64,000 bases of DNA from Alphaproteobacteria bacterium (GTDB lineage Bacteria; Pseudomonadota; Alphaproteobacteria; Micropepsales; Micropepsaceae). Where the stretch lies: assembly GCA_016792565.1 (NCBI GenBank), contig JAEUMK010000083.1, positions 1 through 64,000 of the forward strand, read 5' to 3'. The notes below the pieces were generated by a model. That model saw only the letters and a program-made list of their open reading frames with translations. It made no database searches and was not told the DNA's origin. Shown piece after piece: positions 42,001 to 50,287 of the stretch. The position numbers were made by a program, and so were the translations under genes. Each line of letters opens with the position of its first letter. Position 1 is the stretch's first letter.

Positions 42001-42508
42001 CCAGACGCGGCTTCCGGACGATCTCGCCGCCCAGCGCCGGCTGTTGGCCGGGCGGGCGCTGAGCGATCTCAAGCAGTACGAGGCTGCGCTGGAATCGTTC
42101 GAGCAGGACGACACGCCGGAAGCGCGCCGCCTGCGGGCCGACGTCCTGTGGGCGGCTTCACGGTGGGCCGAAACGGCGGTCGCCGTCGAGGTGCTGATCG
42201 GCCATCGCGAGAAGAACCCGCGTCCGCTGGATGCCGGCGAGCGCTATGACGTCATGCGCGCGGCAATCGCCTATACGATGGCCGACGACAAGGCGGGCCT
42301 TGATGGACTGCGACGCCGGTTCGTGGTGCTGATGGCCGATGCGCCGGAGGCTGCCGCCTTCGAAGTCATCACGCGGGCCGTCGATCCTTCCGGCGTCGCC
42401 TTCCGCGATACGGCCAAGGCGATCGCCACGACCGACACGCTCGACGCCTTCCTCCAGAGTCTCGGCCTCGGCCGTCCGGCTCCCGGCACGGCCGCGAACG
42501 GCGGCTAG
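39008..42508 (+). CDS. Large exported repeat-containing protein of the flagellar operon
   Basis: This encodes 1166 residues. It has a signal peptide (cut near AFAQD), AMIN-like beta segments (RISFLWSRAVAYDASISDGILIVRFERPF and a second copy RLIFEWGEAIDYEATV), then an acidic Pro/Ala/Glu-rich linker at about 277-384. A third beta domain follows, and from about residue 620 to the end it is helical with TPR-like repeats. It is probably periplasmic. Similar large proteins follow motE in other alphaproteobacteria, and some affect motility. The exact role is not established. It starts three bases after motE. Confidence 0.65.
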   Translation: MGPGVLRIALLAAALSAAAPAFAQDAAPSPAATPAAAPVPPPAAAAPRSGPETIRVSADTSKGFARISFLWSRAVAYDASISDGILIVRFERPFRLPPDQVKLPLDSYVSVIKLDPDGRTLKMSLTRKARLHTSADGPLVGVDLLPASFAGEPDDVVDPSVKPAPKGPVEAKLKIAVEQDRTRLIFEWGEAIDYEATVSEGKVNAVFARGGSIDVSRLQKNPPAFVKGASASGGDDKIVLEIKVDPGSKVEHRRDGTRTIFEVMAPTNDKDGETEIVVPEEIVAAAEAAPADGDAAAPAPDGATAEPAPAEPGPEEPALKPGSDGAAVAGEPPAEAEAHADGGGESGHAEDSEAAHGPSDDSTHGAEHEAAEAEALPAAPPPFAARRARNDIDMVLPVLANRPVAMFKRGVYAYIVMPAGVTIDAEAILKDNKDIVEAAAVRQDGGATILEIKLSGTHALTAGQRGGAWTATLSPDPLQPPRPVALLRDARTVGPAKVRATITGAAPPVELADPTSGERLIVVAASGEPQGLIGARTYVEFAADTTAQGLLIRPFADDLTVTPGEHDVVIASPGGLTLSAGTVSDYAPEREAIGDMARPAAMEFEAWAGEGSFLDERSRLVNAIDPEGSNVEHARLDLARFYLARDLGAEALGMLQLMVGDAEAIVGDPAFRALRGVALLLLDRPEQAMDDLSVASLDDDPAAQLFRAVGHAELRNWGAARDAAVAGETVISSFRPDWQGRFLVAGARGAVETNAIDIAERMLAAVPKDGLPRGVALEAVLLRGELAQRLKRDAEAMRLFAEVRESGYRPLVVRATLAEILLKEQNGEMKPPEAIKALGDLRWQWRGDALELTVLHRLGSLQIAAGDYRNGLQTMRAAVLGFPAEEESRRIGMEMATVFEDLFLRGKADALPPIQALGLYYDFKELTPIGAMGDEMVRRLADRLIAVDLLEQAAELLQHQVDRRLDGVAKAQIAAKLAAVYLMDRKPERALAALRTSAQTRLPDDLAAQRRLLAGRALSDLKQYEAALESFEQDDTPEARRLRADVLWAASRWAETAVAVEVLIGHREKNPRPLDAGERYDVMRAAIAYTMADDKAGLDGLRRRFVVLMADAPEAAAFEVITRAVDPSGVAFRDTAKAIATTDTLDAFLQSLGLGRPAPGTAANGG

Positions 42509-43278
42509 AAATTCACGCGCCGCGAGATCGCGCCGTCGACCAGCAGATTGACGCCGGTCGTGAAGGACGACGCCGGACTGGCCAGAAACACGGTCGCATT
42601 GGCGATATCCTGCGGCGTCGCCATCCGGCCCATGGGATTGCGGGCCATCGACTGCTTGAACATGTCGGGCATCGAATTTTCGATCATCTGCCAGACTCCG
42701 CCTTCGAAATAGACGGTTCCCGGCGAAACGACGTTCACGCGAACGTGCCGGGCTGCGTATTGCCGGGCCAGGCCCTTGGCATAGTGGATGAGCGCCGCCT
42801 TGACCGGCCCGTAGGAACCGCCGCTGTCGGCCTCGGCCGCCGAGACCGACGAGATCATGACAAAGGCGGCATCGCCTGTGGCTGCGGCGGCTTTCTCAAG
42901 ATAGGGCCTTGCGGCATCGAAGGCGGCGACCGCGCCGCCGAGCACGTCGAGCCGGAAGTTCGCCATCCACGCGGCTTCGTCATTGCCCTGGGCCATGGCG
43001 CCGGCGTTCGAGACGAGGATGTCGATGCCGCCGAGTTCCTCCGCCGTGTCGGCGATCCAGGCACGCAGGGCGCTCGCGTCGGCGATGTCGACGGCGCCGC
43101 CGGCCGCCCTGACGCCCTTGGTCTTCAGCGCCGCGACGGCGTCCTCGACCTGCGCGGCGTTGCGGGCGCAGATCGCGACATCGGCGCCTTCCGCCGCGAA
43201 CGTGTCGGCGATCGCCCGTCCGATGCCGCGCGTGCCGCCCAGGACGACGGCCTTCTTGCCCTTGAGGTGGAGATCCAT
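42505..43278 (-). CDS. Short-chain dehydrogenase/reductase
   Basis: This encodes 257 residues and is a classical SDR, with cofactor loop GGTRGIG at 14-20, NAG at 91-93 and catalytic S143, Y156, K160. The segment after the catalytic site (YFEGGVWQMIENSMPDMF) is like SDRs acting on acyl or steroid-type substrates, but the substrate cannot be read from the sequence. It lies between flagellar operons without any evident flagellar link and overlaps the preceding gene by four bases in convergent orientation. Confidence 0.85.
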   Translation of the reverse strand: MDLHLKGKKAVVLGGTRGIGRAIADTFAAEGADVAICARNAAQVEDAVAALKTKGVRAAGGAVDIADASALRAWIADTAEELGGIDILVSNAGAMAQGNDEAAWMANFRLDVLGGAVAAFDAARPYLEKAAAATGDAAFVMISSVSAAEADSGGSYGPVKAALIHYAKGLARQYAARHVRVNVVSPGTVYFEGGVWQMIENSMPDMFKQSMARNPMGRMATPQDIANATVFLASPASSFTTGVNLLVDGAISRRVNF

Positions 43279-43346
43279 GGCGCTCTTCCCTTTTCGACTT
43301 CCGGCCGGACTCTAGGGATGGCCGGAGGGAAGTCGAGCCCGGATCG

Positions 43347-44078
43347 CTATAGACCGTAGCTGGCGGCGAGGCTGCCCACGATCAGTCTCCAGCCGTCGAC
43401 GAGCACGAAGAAGATCAGCTTGAACGGCAGCGAGATCGTCACCGGCGGCAGCATCATCATGCCCATCGACATCAGCAGCGACGAGACCACGAGATCGATG
43501 ATGAGAAACGGCAGGAAGATCATGAAGCCGATCTCGAAGGCCCGCCGGAGTTCGCTGATCATGAAGGCCGGGACCAGAACGTTGAGCGGCGTCTCCGCCG
43601 CGGTGGCCGGCGGCGGAATCTTGGCGAGGTCGAAGAACATCGCCAGATCGTCCTGTCGCGTGTGGGTCAGCATGAACGCGGCGATGGGTGCGGCGGCGCG
43701 ATTGAAGCCGTCTTCCAGCGTCACCTCGTCGTTCATCATGGGCCGGACTCCCTGCTCCCAGGACTGCTGCAGCGGGTTCGCCATGATGAAGGCGGTGAGA
43801 AAGAGCGCGAGGCTGACGATGACCGCGTTGGGCGGACTCTGCTGCAAGCCGATCGCGGTGCGCAGCAGTGAAAGGACGACGACGATCCGCACGAAACTCG
43901 ACGCCATGATGAGGATCGAGGGGGCGACCGAAAGAAGGGTAACGAGGAGGACCAGCTGGACGATGCGGCCGGTCAGGCCGTCGCCCGCCCCGAAATCGAG
44001 CGTTACCGACTGCGCGGCAGCGGCGCCCGCCAGGCCCGCGAGGCAGAGGGTGAGCGCGAGCCAGCGGCGGCGCGTCAT
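43347..44078 (-). CDS. fliP: Flagellar export protein FliP
   Basis: This encodes 243 residues from the ATG overlapping the fliO stop (ATGA). It has a cleavable signal peptide (MTRRRWLALTLCLAGLAG), then the FliP core: GRIVQLVLLVTLLSVAPSILIM, TAFIMANPLQQSWEQGVRPMM and FEIGFMIFLPFLIIDLVVSS. It forms the export gate of the flagellar type III system with FliQ and FliR in the inner membrane. It is the second gene of a fliO-fliP unit divergent from flgB. Confidence 0.95.
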   Translation of the reverse strand: MTRRRWLALTLCLAGLAGAAAAQSVTLDFGAGDGLTGRIVQLVLLVTLLSVAPSILIMASSFVRIVVVLSLLRTAIGLQQSPPNAVIVSLALFLTAFIMANPLQQSWEQGVRPMMNDEVTLEDGFNRAAAPIAAFMLTHTRQDDLAMFFDLAKIPPPATAAETPLNVLVPAFMISELRRAFEIGFMIFLPFLIIDLVVSSLLMSMGMMMLPPVTISLPFKLIFFVLVDGWRLIVGSLAASYGL

Positions 44079-44359
44079 GTCGCCCGTCCGGGGCCGGCCG
44101 CAATGCCGGTTTCCACGACCGTCTCGCCGGCCGCCGACAGGATGACCAGGTGTTCCACGTCGTCGCGCCTGAGAAGGACGAGCTGACGCCGGGCGTCGAG
44201 GGTACGCGCCTCGACCACGGACAGGCGTCGCGGCTGGCCCGCAGCCGGCGCGGCGAGGCCGCCGAAGCCGAAGCGCCGCATCGCCCAGGCCGCCAGAAGC
44301 ACGAGCCCCAGAACCGCGCCGAGGGCGGCCGCCAGCCGAATGAGGGCGTCGATGTCCAT
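44075..44359 (-). CDS. fliO: Flagellar biosynthesis protein FliO
   Basis: This encodes 94 residues from ATG 44359 (a longer frame begins at 44413 within the promoter region). An N-terminal membrane helix (LIRLAAALGAVLGLVLLAAWAM) is followed by the small cytoplasmic domain RRLSVVEARTLDARRQLVLLRRDDVEHLVIL, which is characteristic of FliO. It assists assembly of the FliP ring. It overlaps fliP by four bases. Confidence 0.9.
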   Translation of the reverse strand: MDIDALIRLAAALGAVLGLVLLAAWAMRRFGFGGLAAPAAGQPRRLSVVEARTLDARRQLVLLRRDDVEHLVILSAAGETVVETGIAAGPGRAT

Positions 44360-44415
44360 GGCTCCCCGCGCGCGGCGCAGCGCCGCCTTCCGGAGGCACA
44401 CTTGGTTAATCACGG

Positions 44416-44430
44416 TTAATGACGCGTTAA
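44416..44430. promoter_or_regulatory. CtrA-type box, fliO side
   Basis: TTAA-TGACGCG-TTAA is an exact TTAA-N7-TTAA match, 57 bp upstream of the fliO ATG. Further TTAA words at 44406-44409 and 44437-44440 are spaced by six bases on either side. Confidence 0.65.
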
Positions 44431-44459
44431 GGCAGGTTAACGGAGCGGATTCATCTGTC

Positions 44460-44474
44460 TTAAGGGTCGATTAA
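44460..44474. promoter_or_regulatory. CtrA-type box, flgB side
   Basis: TTAA-GGGTCGA-TTAA is an exact match, 64 bp before the flgB ATG. If it occupies the -35 position, the start site would fall near 44505. Confidence 0.65.
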
Positions 44475-44481
44475 CCGCCCC

Positions 44482-44496
44482 CGGCACATTCTGCCG
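44482..44496. promoter_or_regulatory. FlbD/ftr-like palindrome in the flgB promoter
   Basis: CGGCA-CATTC-TGCCG is perfect (17 bp with flanks) and lies directly downstream of the CtrA box, where the -10 region would be. Caulobacter FlbD represses the fliF operon from such a position. Confidence 0.62.
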
Positions 44497-44537
44497 GTTA
44501 ATGGCGCGTCAACCATAGCGCGCCGGGGAAAGCGCCG

Positions 44538-44939
44538 ATGGACATCACCAAGCTGCCCCTGTTCGAGACCATGCGCGAGCGACTGTCGTTCCTGACGGCG
44601 CGCCAGACCGTGCTGGCCGAAAACGTCGCGAACTCCAACACGCCGGGCTACGAGGCGAAGGACGTCGAGGCGCCCGACTTTGCGGCGATAGCAGCCGGGG
44701 AGATGATGCCCGGGCTCAAGGTCACCGACGCGCGCCACATCGCGATGTCGCCGTCAGGGACGGGCGGATTCCGCGTCCGCTCGATGGCGGGCGCCGAGTC
44801 CACACCCAACGGCAACTCGGTCAATCTCGAGGACCAGATGATGCAGGTGTCGGCGGTCCAGATGGACTACTCGACGGTCACGCAGCTCTACCGCAAGGCG
44901 CTGAACATGATCCGTCTCGCCGCTGGCGGGCAACGGTAA
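44538..44939 (+). CDS. flgB: Flagellar rod protein FlgB
   Basis: This encodes 133 residues beginning MDITKLPLFETMRERLSFLTARQTVLAENVANSNTPGYEAKD, the FlgB rod motif. It ends with VSAVQMDYSTVTQLYRKALNMIRLA. It is part of the proximal rod and is exported by the flagellar type III system. It is the first gene of a flgB-flgC-fliE-fliQ-fliR-flhB operon behind the CtrA-type promoter region. Confidence 0.95.
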   Translation: MDITKLPLFETMRERLSFLTARQTVLAENVANSNTPGYEAKDVEAPDFAAIAAGEMMPGLKVTDARHIAMSPSGTGGFRVRSMAGAESTPNGNSVNLEDQMMQVSAVQMDYSTVTQLYRKALNMIRLAAGGQR

Positions 44940-44951
44940 GGAGGGCGAACC

Positions 44952-45365
44952 ATGGACATCACCAAGTCGATGGCGACAGCAGCGAGCGGCATGCGGGTGC
45001 AGAGCGATCGCATGCGGGTGATCGCCGAGAACGTCGCCAATGCCAGTTCAACCGCCGCCGGCGCCGACGGGCAGCCCTATCGCCGCCAGATTCTGACCTT
45101 TCGCGAGGCGGTCGATGAGGCGACCGGGGCCAGTGTGGTCGAGGTCGCCAAGGTGGCCCGCGACTCCTCGGATTTCCGCCTGCAGTACAACCCGGGCCAT
45201 CCGGCGGCGAACGAGCAGGGCTATGTGACGATGCCCAACGTCAACTCGCTGATCGAGATGACCGACATGCGCGAGGCGCAACGGGCCTATGAGGCGAACC
45301 TGAACGTGATCGACGCGGCCAGAACCATGATGGCCCGCACGCTCGATCTGTTGCGCCGCGGTTGA
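44952..45365 (+). CDS. flgC: Flagellar rod protein FlgC
   Basis: This encodes 137 residues, starting MDITKSMATAASGMRVQSDRMRVIAENVANASST and ending NSLIEMTDMREAQRAYEANLNVIDAARTMMARTLDLL, as expected for FlgC. An AAGGAGG ribosome site overlaps the end of flgB. It is a proximal rod component, exported without a signal peptide. Confidence 0.96.
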   Translation: MDITKSMATAASGMRVQSDRMRVIAENVANASSTAAGADGQPYRRQILTFREAVDEATGASVVEVAKVARDSSDFRLQYNPGHPAANEQGYVTMPNVNSLIEMTDMREAQRAYEANLNVIDAARTMMARTLDLLRRG

Positions 45366-45376
45366 GGGGCTAGACG

Positions 45377-45682
45377 ATGGCGATCGATATCTCGACTGCG
45401 CTGCGGGCCTACTCGGCAACGCCCAGGCCGGAAGCGGCAACCGGCGCCCCGGCAGCGGCCGAAGCGGGCGGCTTCGGCGAGATGCTGTCCGCCACGATGG
45501 AGGATGTCGTCAAGACGACCAGGGCCGGCGAGGCGGCCATGAGCGCCGGCGCGGCCGGCAAGGCCGAGCTGGTCGACATCGTGACGGCCGTCGCCAATGC
45601 CGAGACGACGCTGGAGACCGTCATCTCGCTGCGCGACCGGGTGATCACCGCCTACCAGGAAATCATGCGGATGCCGATCTGA
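45377..45682 (+). CDS. fliE: Flagellar hook-basal body protein FliE
   Basis: This encodes 101 residues. It has a variable Ala-rich N-terminus, then FGEMLSATMEDVVKTTRAGEAAM and the conserved C-terminal VDIVTAVANAETTLETVISLRDRVITAYQEIMRMPI. FliE joins the MS ring to the rod. It starts 11 bp after flgC in the same operon. Confidence 0.95.
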   Translation: MAIDISTALRAYSATPRPEAATGAPAAAEAGGFGEMLSATMEDVVKTTRAGEAAMSAGAAGKAELVDIVTAVANAETTLETVISLRDRVITAYQEIMRMPI

Positions 45683-45720
45683 CCGGCGCCTGCACTTAGC
45701 AAGGCCAGAAGGGCCATGAC

Positions 45721-45984
45721 ATGACAGGCGCAGAAGCGCTCGATATCGCCCGAATCTCGATCTGGACCCTGTTGCTGGTCGCAGGTCCCGTCATGCTGGT
45801 CGCGCTTGCCGTCGGGACGTTCATCGGTGTGATGCAGGCGCTCACCCAGGTGCAGGAAGCGACCATCGTCTTCGTACCCAAGATCATCGCCGTGTTTCTC
45901 GTCCTGCTGCTGATGATGCCCTTCATGGCGCAGCAGATGAGTTCCTACATGACGGACATCTTCACCCGCATCGGCACGCCCTAG
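45721..45984 (+). CDS. fliQ: Flagellar export protein FliQ
   Basis: This encodes 87 residues with two membrane helices (ISIWTLLLVAGPVMLVALAVGTFIG and IIAVFLVLLLMMPFMAQQM) joined by the short loop VMQALTQVQEATIVFVPK, which is the FliQ signature. It is part of the FliPQR export gate. It starts 38 bp after fliE. Confidence 0.95.
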   Translation: MTGAEALDIARISIWTLLLVAGPVMLVALAVGTFIGVMQALTQVQEATIVFVPKIIAVFLVLLLMMPFMAQQMSSYMTDIFTRIGTP

Positions 45985-46001
45985 GCGAGCGGCGGCGGCG
46001 C

Positions 46002-46775
46002 ATGCCCGGCCTCCCCATACTCGACACCCTGCTGCCGCAGCAGATCTTCGCGTTTCTGCTGATCTTCGCCCGGCTTGGCGCGCTGCTGATGGTCTTCCCC
46101 GGCATCGGCGAGGGGTTCGTCAGCACGCGCTTCCGGCTTGGACTCGCGCTCGCCGTCTCGTTTCTTCTGATGGGGCCGCTAGCCGGGCGGCTGCCTGCGC
46201 TGCCGGCCGATGGCGGCGCGCTGTTCCTGCTGATCGCCACGGAGTCGCTTGTCGGTCTCGCGGTCGGACTTTCGGCGCGGCTTTTGCTCACCTCGCTTAA
46301 CGTCGCCGGCAACGTGATCGCCCTTCAGACCGGCCTCGGCTTCGCGGTCGCCGTCGATCCGACGCAAGGCGCCCAGGGCGCCATCCTGTCGACCTTCCTG
46401 GTGACGATGGGGATCCTGATGATCTTCATCACCGGCACCCATGCGATCCTGTTCGACGGCATCTTCCGCTCCTACGACCTGTTTCCGCCCGGCGACCTGC
46501 CGCCGGTCGCAGGATTCCTGGAGCTGGTGGTGCGCTTCGTCTCGGCGAGCTTTCTTCTGGGCATCGAGATGTCGGCGCCGTTCCTCGTTCTCAGCCTCGT
46601 CTTCTATGCGGGCCTGGGCGTCGTCTCCAAGATGATGCCGCAGTTCCAAGTGTTCTTCATCTCGATGCCGCTGTCGATCATGGGCGGATTCGGCCTGCTG
46701 ATGCTGCTGATCGGGCTGATGATGCAGATATTCCTCGACCGCTTCGCGGACTCCTTCTCTGGCTTGGTGCGCTGA
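46002..46775 (+). CDS. fliR: Flagellar export protein FliR
   Basis: This encodes 257 residues, all membrane helices, with characteristic FliR segments: QQIFAFLLIFARLGALLMVFPGIGE, FAVAVDPTQGAQ, GTHAILFDGIF and LGVVSKMMPQFQVFFISMPLSI. It completes the FliPQR gate and contacts FlhB, whose gene follows after three bases. Confidence 0.95.
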   Translation: MPGLPILDTLLPQQIFAFLLIFARLGALLMVFPGIGEGFVSTRFRLGLALAVSFLLMGPLAGRLPALPADGGALFLLIATESLVGLAVGLSARLLLTSLNVAGNVIALQTGLGFAVAVDPTQGAQGAILSTFLVTMGILMIFITGTHAILFDGIFRSYDLFPPGDLPPVAGFLELVVRFVSASFLLGIEMSAPFLVLSLVFYAGLGVVSKMMPQFQVFFISMPLSIMGGFGLLMLLIGLMMQIFLDRFADSFSGLVR

Positions 46776-46778
46776 CCG

Positions 46779-47846
46779 ATGGCCGACGAGAACGATCCCG
46801 CACAACGCACGGAAGATCCGACCCAGAAGCGGCTTCAGGACGCGCGCGAGCGCGGCGACGTTCCGCGCAGCCAGGATGTCGTCACTTTCGCCACGCTGAG
46901 CGCGGCGACCTTCGCCGTCGTCGTTTGGGGCGGCGAGGCGGGCTCGGCCTTCATGGATCGCTTCACGGCCTTTTTGGCGGCGCCGGAAGCGATGGATGTG
47001 TCGGCGGGCGGCATCCTGGGGCTGGCGTGGCATGCCGCCGGGGCGCTCGCGGTGATCCTCGGCGTGCCGTTTCTTCTGATGCTGGTTGCGGCGGTCGCCG
47101 GCAACCTGATCCAGGCGCCGCTCCTCTTCACCGGCGAACGGATGAAGCTCGACATCACCAAGCTGTCGCCGGGCAAGGGGTTCTCGCGCCTCTTCGGCGG
47201 CGAGGCGCTGGTCAATTTCTTCAAAGGCCTCGTCAAGGTGATCTGCGCCGGGGCGGCCGCGGTCTGGGCGGTCTGGCCCGACCACATGGCGGTTGCCAGT
47301 CTGGTCGATGCCGACCCGCGGGCGACCGGTGCTGCGACGCTGTCGATGACCACGCGGATGCTCGGCGCCGTCCTCGTCGTGGTGGCGATCTTCGCAGCGA
47401 TCGACTGGTTCTGGCAGCGCATGGCGTTCATGCGCCGGATGCGCATGAGCAAGCAGGAAATCCGCGATGAGATGAAGCAGTCCGAAGGCGATCCGCTGGT
47501 CAAGATGAAGATCCGGCAGGTCCGCATGGAGCGCGGCCGCAAGCGCATGATGGCGGCTGTGCCGACCGCGACGGTGGTGGTTACGAACCCGACGCACTAC
47601 GCTGTAGCGCTGAAATACGAGTCGGGCGCCATGTCGGCGCCGAAATGCGTGGCCAAGGGGGTCGATGCGCTGGCGTTGCGTATTCGCGAACTTGCCGCAG
47701 AGAACAAGGTGCCGGTGATCGAAAATCCGCCTCTTGCGCGCGCTCTCTATGCCGCGGTCGACGTGGACGGCGAGATACCGGCGGAGCACTACAAGGCGGT
47801 CGCCCAGATCATCGGGTTCATCATGCGTCAACGATCGCGGTCGTAA
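46779..47846 (+). CDS. flhB: Flagellar export switch protein FlhB
   Basis: This encodes 355 residues. The N-terminus ENDPAQRTEDPTQKRLQDARERGDVPRS is the FlhB hallmark. Four membrane helices and a cytoplasmic domain follow, with the autocleavage site N270-P271-T272-H273 in VVTNPTHYAVALKY. Cleavage switches export from rod/hook to filament substrates. It is the last flagellar gene of the operon; cckA begins 45 bp later. Confidence 0.96.
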   Translation: MADENDPAQRTEDPTQKRLQDARERGDVPRSQDVVTFATLSAATFAVVVWGGEAGSAFMDRFTAFLAAPEAMDVSAGGILGLAWHAAGALAVILGVPFLLMLVAAVAGNLIQAPLLFTGERMKLDITKLSPGKGFSRLFGGEALVNFFKGLVKVICAGAAAVWAVWPDHMAVASLVDADPRATGAATLSMTTRMLGAVLVVVAIFAAIDWFWQRMAFMRRMRMSKQEIRDEMKQSEGDPLVKMKIRQVRMERGRKRMMAAVPTATVVVTNPTHYAVALKYESGAMSAPKCVAKGVDALALRIRELAAENKVPVIENPPLARALYAAVDVDGEIPAEHYKAVAQIIGFIMRQRSRS

Positions 47847-47891
47847 CGTAGCCGAATCAAAAGAGTCCTGGGCGTATCAAGAGACGGACGA

Positions 47892-50147
47892 ATGGCGGCG
47901 GAACACGGCATTCCCAGCGAGCATCCCGGCGCGGCCGAGACGGCGCGCGAGACCCGGCCGCGGCGCGAAGAGCGCCCGTATGGCGGGCGTGCGGCGCTGA
48001 CCCTTTCGGCGTTCTGCCTCGGTATCGCCTTCGCCGCCGCGGTGCTTGCCGTGGTCTATCATCGCGAGGCAGGGTTCGCGGGGCTCGCTCTGCTGATCGG
48101 CCTGACGGTCTCGGGGATCGGCGTGCTGACGGCGATCGCCATGCGCCGTCCGAATGCCGGCGCGCGGGACCGGCGGGCGCGCATGCTGGCCTCCGCCTTC
48201 GAAGGATTCACCGACCCGCTGGCCGTCACCCGGGCGGACGGAACGGTCGTCTTCGCCAATCTCTCGTATCGCGACATGTGCGGCGGCAAGGCCTCGCGCG
48301 TGCTGCCGCCGGAACTGGCGATCCGGCCCGACTCCGACATGTCGGGACGGCTCTACCGCTTGGCTCGCGCCGCCACCGAAGGCGGCTCGGCGACAGCCGA
48401 TATCCGCACCACCGAAGGCGGCGTCGCGCACTGGCGGCGCGTTTCGGTCGAGAACATGGCGCGCGGCAGCAGCGAACAGCGTCTCAACCTCTGGCGCTTC
48501 CATCCCTTGGCAGACGTCACCAGCCGCGAGCTGCCGGCCAGCGGCGCGGACATCGTGCAGCTGCCCGAGCGGAACGCCGACGGGCCTTCCGCCGCCGCCG
48601 CAACCACGACTGACAGCCGCCAGGATGCCTTCGCCGATCTCTTCGCCGCCGCGCCGGTGGCCATGGCCCTCGTCCGACCCGACGGAACGATCGATGCCGC
48701 CAATGCCGAGTTCGCGCGTTTCGTGAAGGCTGCCGATGCCGAAGGCCTGAAGGGAACGCCGCTCGCCGCCCTGGTCGCGGCGCCCGATCGCTCGGAGGCC
48801 GAACGGATCGTGCGCGTCGCCGCCGAGCGCGGCGAAGGGGCGACGACCGCAGAAGTGACGTTCGAGGCGGGCGGCGCGGCGCAGATCCATGCCCTGCCGG
48901 TCAAGCGCCAGGACGGCGCCGCCGATGCCGTGGCCGTCCACGTCGTCGACATGACGAACCTCAAATCCATCGAGATGCAGTTCCTGCAGGCTCAGAAGAT
49001 GCAGGCCGTGGGCAAGCTGGCGGGCGGAGTCGCGCACGACTTCAACAACATCCTGACCGCAATGAACGGCTACGCCGACCTTCTGCTCCTGCGGCACAAG
49101 GCGGGCGATCCTTCCTTCGCCGACCTGATGCAGATCAGGAACTCGGGCAACCGCGCTGCACGGCTGGTCAGGCACCTGCTCGCATTCTCGCGCCAGCAGA
49201 CGCTGACGCCCAAGGTCTATCCGGCCTCCGACCTGATCGCGGACCTGTCGGAAATCCTCAAGCGGCTGCTGACCGAACGGATCAAGCTGGCGCACGATTT
49301 CGGACGCGACCTCTGGCCGGTACGGGTCGACCAGGCCCAGTTCGACAACATGATCATCAACCTCGGCGTCAACGCGCGCGACGCCATGCCCGATGGCGGG
49401 ACACTGACGCTGCGCACGCGAAACGTGACCGAGGCGGAATCCAAGGAGCAGGGCTATTCCATCCTGACGCCCGGCGACTACGTGCTCATCGAGGTCGCCG
49501 ACACCGGCACCGGCATCGCGCCGGAAAACATCGCCAAGATCTTCGAGCCGTTCTTCACGACCAAGGAAGCCGGACACGGCACCGGGCTCGGCCTCGCCAG
49601 CGTCTACGGCTTCGTGAAGCAGTCGGGCGGCTTCGTGTTCCCTGACTCCGAACTCGGGAAGGGCACGACCTTCAAGATCTACCTGCCGCGCTATGTCGCG
49701 ACGCCCGAGCAGGAAAAGGCCGACAAGGAAGCGGACGAAGCCGCAAAGGCCGCGCCGACACGCGATCTCACCGGCATGGGAACCATCCTCTTGGTCGAGG
49801 ACGACGATTCCGTCCGCAGCCTCACCGCCAGAGCGCTCGAGATGCGCGGCTACGAGGTGCTGAAGGCGAGCGGTGGCGAGGAAGCGCTCGATATCGTCCG
49901 CGCCTTCGACAAGCGCATTCACTTGATGATCAGCGATGTCGTGATGCCCGGCATGGACGGGCCGGAAGTCGCCCGCATCGCCCGCACCATCCGGCAGGAC
50001 ATGCGGGTCATCTTCATGTCGGGCTATGCGGAGGATTCCTTCCGCAAGCAGGCCGAGACCGACGGGGCGGTCCACTTCCTGCCCAAGCCGTTCCCGCTCC
50101 AGGAACTGGCGGCCAAGGTCAAGGACGTGATGTCGGCGCCCGACTGA
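47892..50147 (+). CDS. cckA: Hybrid histidine kinase CckA
   Basis: This encodes 751 residues. Two membrane helices (about 35-57 and 62-83) are followed by two PAS-like regions (about 97-205 and 244-355). The kinase domain has the phosphorylated H382 in [24 protein letters not shown]494 in the ATP-binding N-box, and DTGTGI and HGTGLGLA. A receiver domain carries D682 in [11 protein letters not shown]. CckA phosphorylates CtrA through ChpT, and can reverse the flow, in alphaproteobacteria. Placement behind flhB links it physically to the flagellar genes whose promoters carry CtrA boxes. Confidence 0.92.
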   Translation: MAAEHGIPSEHPGAAETARETRPRREERPYGGRAALTLSAFCLGIAFAAAVLAVVYHREAGFAGLALLIGLTVSGIGVLTAIAMRRPNAGARDRRARMLASAFEGFTDPLAVTRADGTVVFANLSYRDMCGGKASRVLPPELAIRPDSDMSGRLYRLARAATEGGSATADIRTTEGGVAHWRRVSVENMARGSSEQRLNLWRFHPLADVTSRELPASGADIVQLPERNADGPSAAAATTTDSRQDAFADLFAAAPVAMALVRPDGTIDAANAEFARFVKAADAEGLKGTPLAALVAAPDRSEAERIVRVAAERGEGATTAEVTFEAGGAAQIHALPVKRQDGAADAVAVHVVDMTNLKSIEMQFLQAQKMQAVGKLAGGVAHDFNNILTAMNGYADLLLLRHKAGDPSFADLMQIRNSGNRAARLVRHLLAFSRQQTLTPKVYPASDLIADLSEILKRLLTERIKLAHDFGRDLWPVRVDQAQFDNMIINLGVNARDAMPDGGTLTLRTRNVTEAESKEQGYSILTPGDYVLIEVADTGTGIAPENIAKIFEPFFTTKEAGHGTGLGLASVYGFVKQSGGFVFPDSELGKGTTFKIYLPRYVATPEQEKADKEADEAAKAAPTRDLTGMGTILLVEDDDSVRSLTARALEMRGYEVLKASGGEEALDIVRAFDKRIHLMISDVVMPGMDGPEVARIARTIRQDMRVIFMSGYAEDSFRKQAETDGAVHFLPKPFPLQELAAKVKDVMSAPD

Positions 50148-50287
50148 AGGCCGGCTCGCGCCGCCTTCTCAAGACGAGCGGTCGTCGCCGGCCTCGATCG
50201 CGCCGGTCCTGTGCAAGAATGGGCCAGCTTGCGCCGGAGCTGGTGGAATGCCCACTCTCCCACCCCAATATGTTGACGTGGCGGCGA

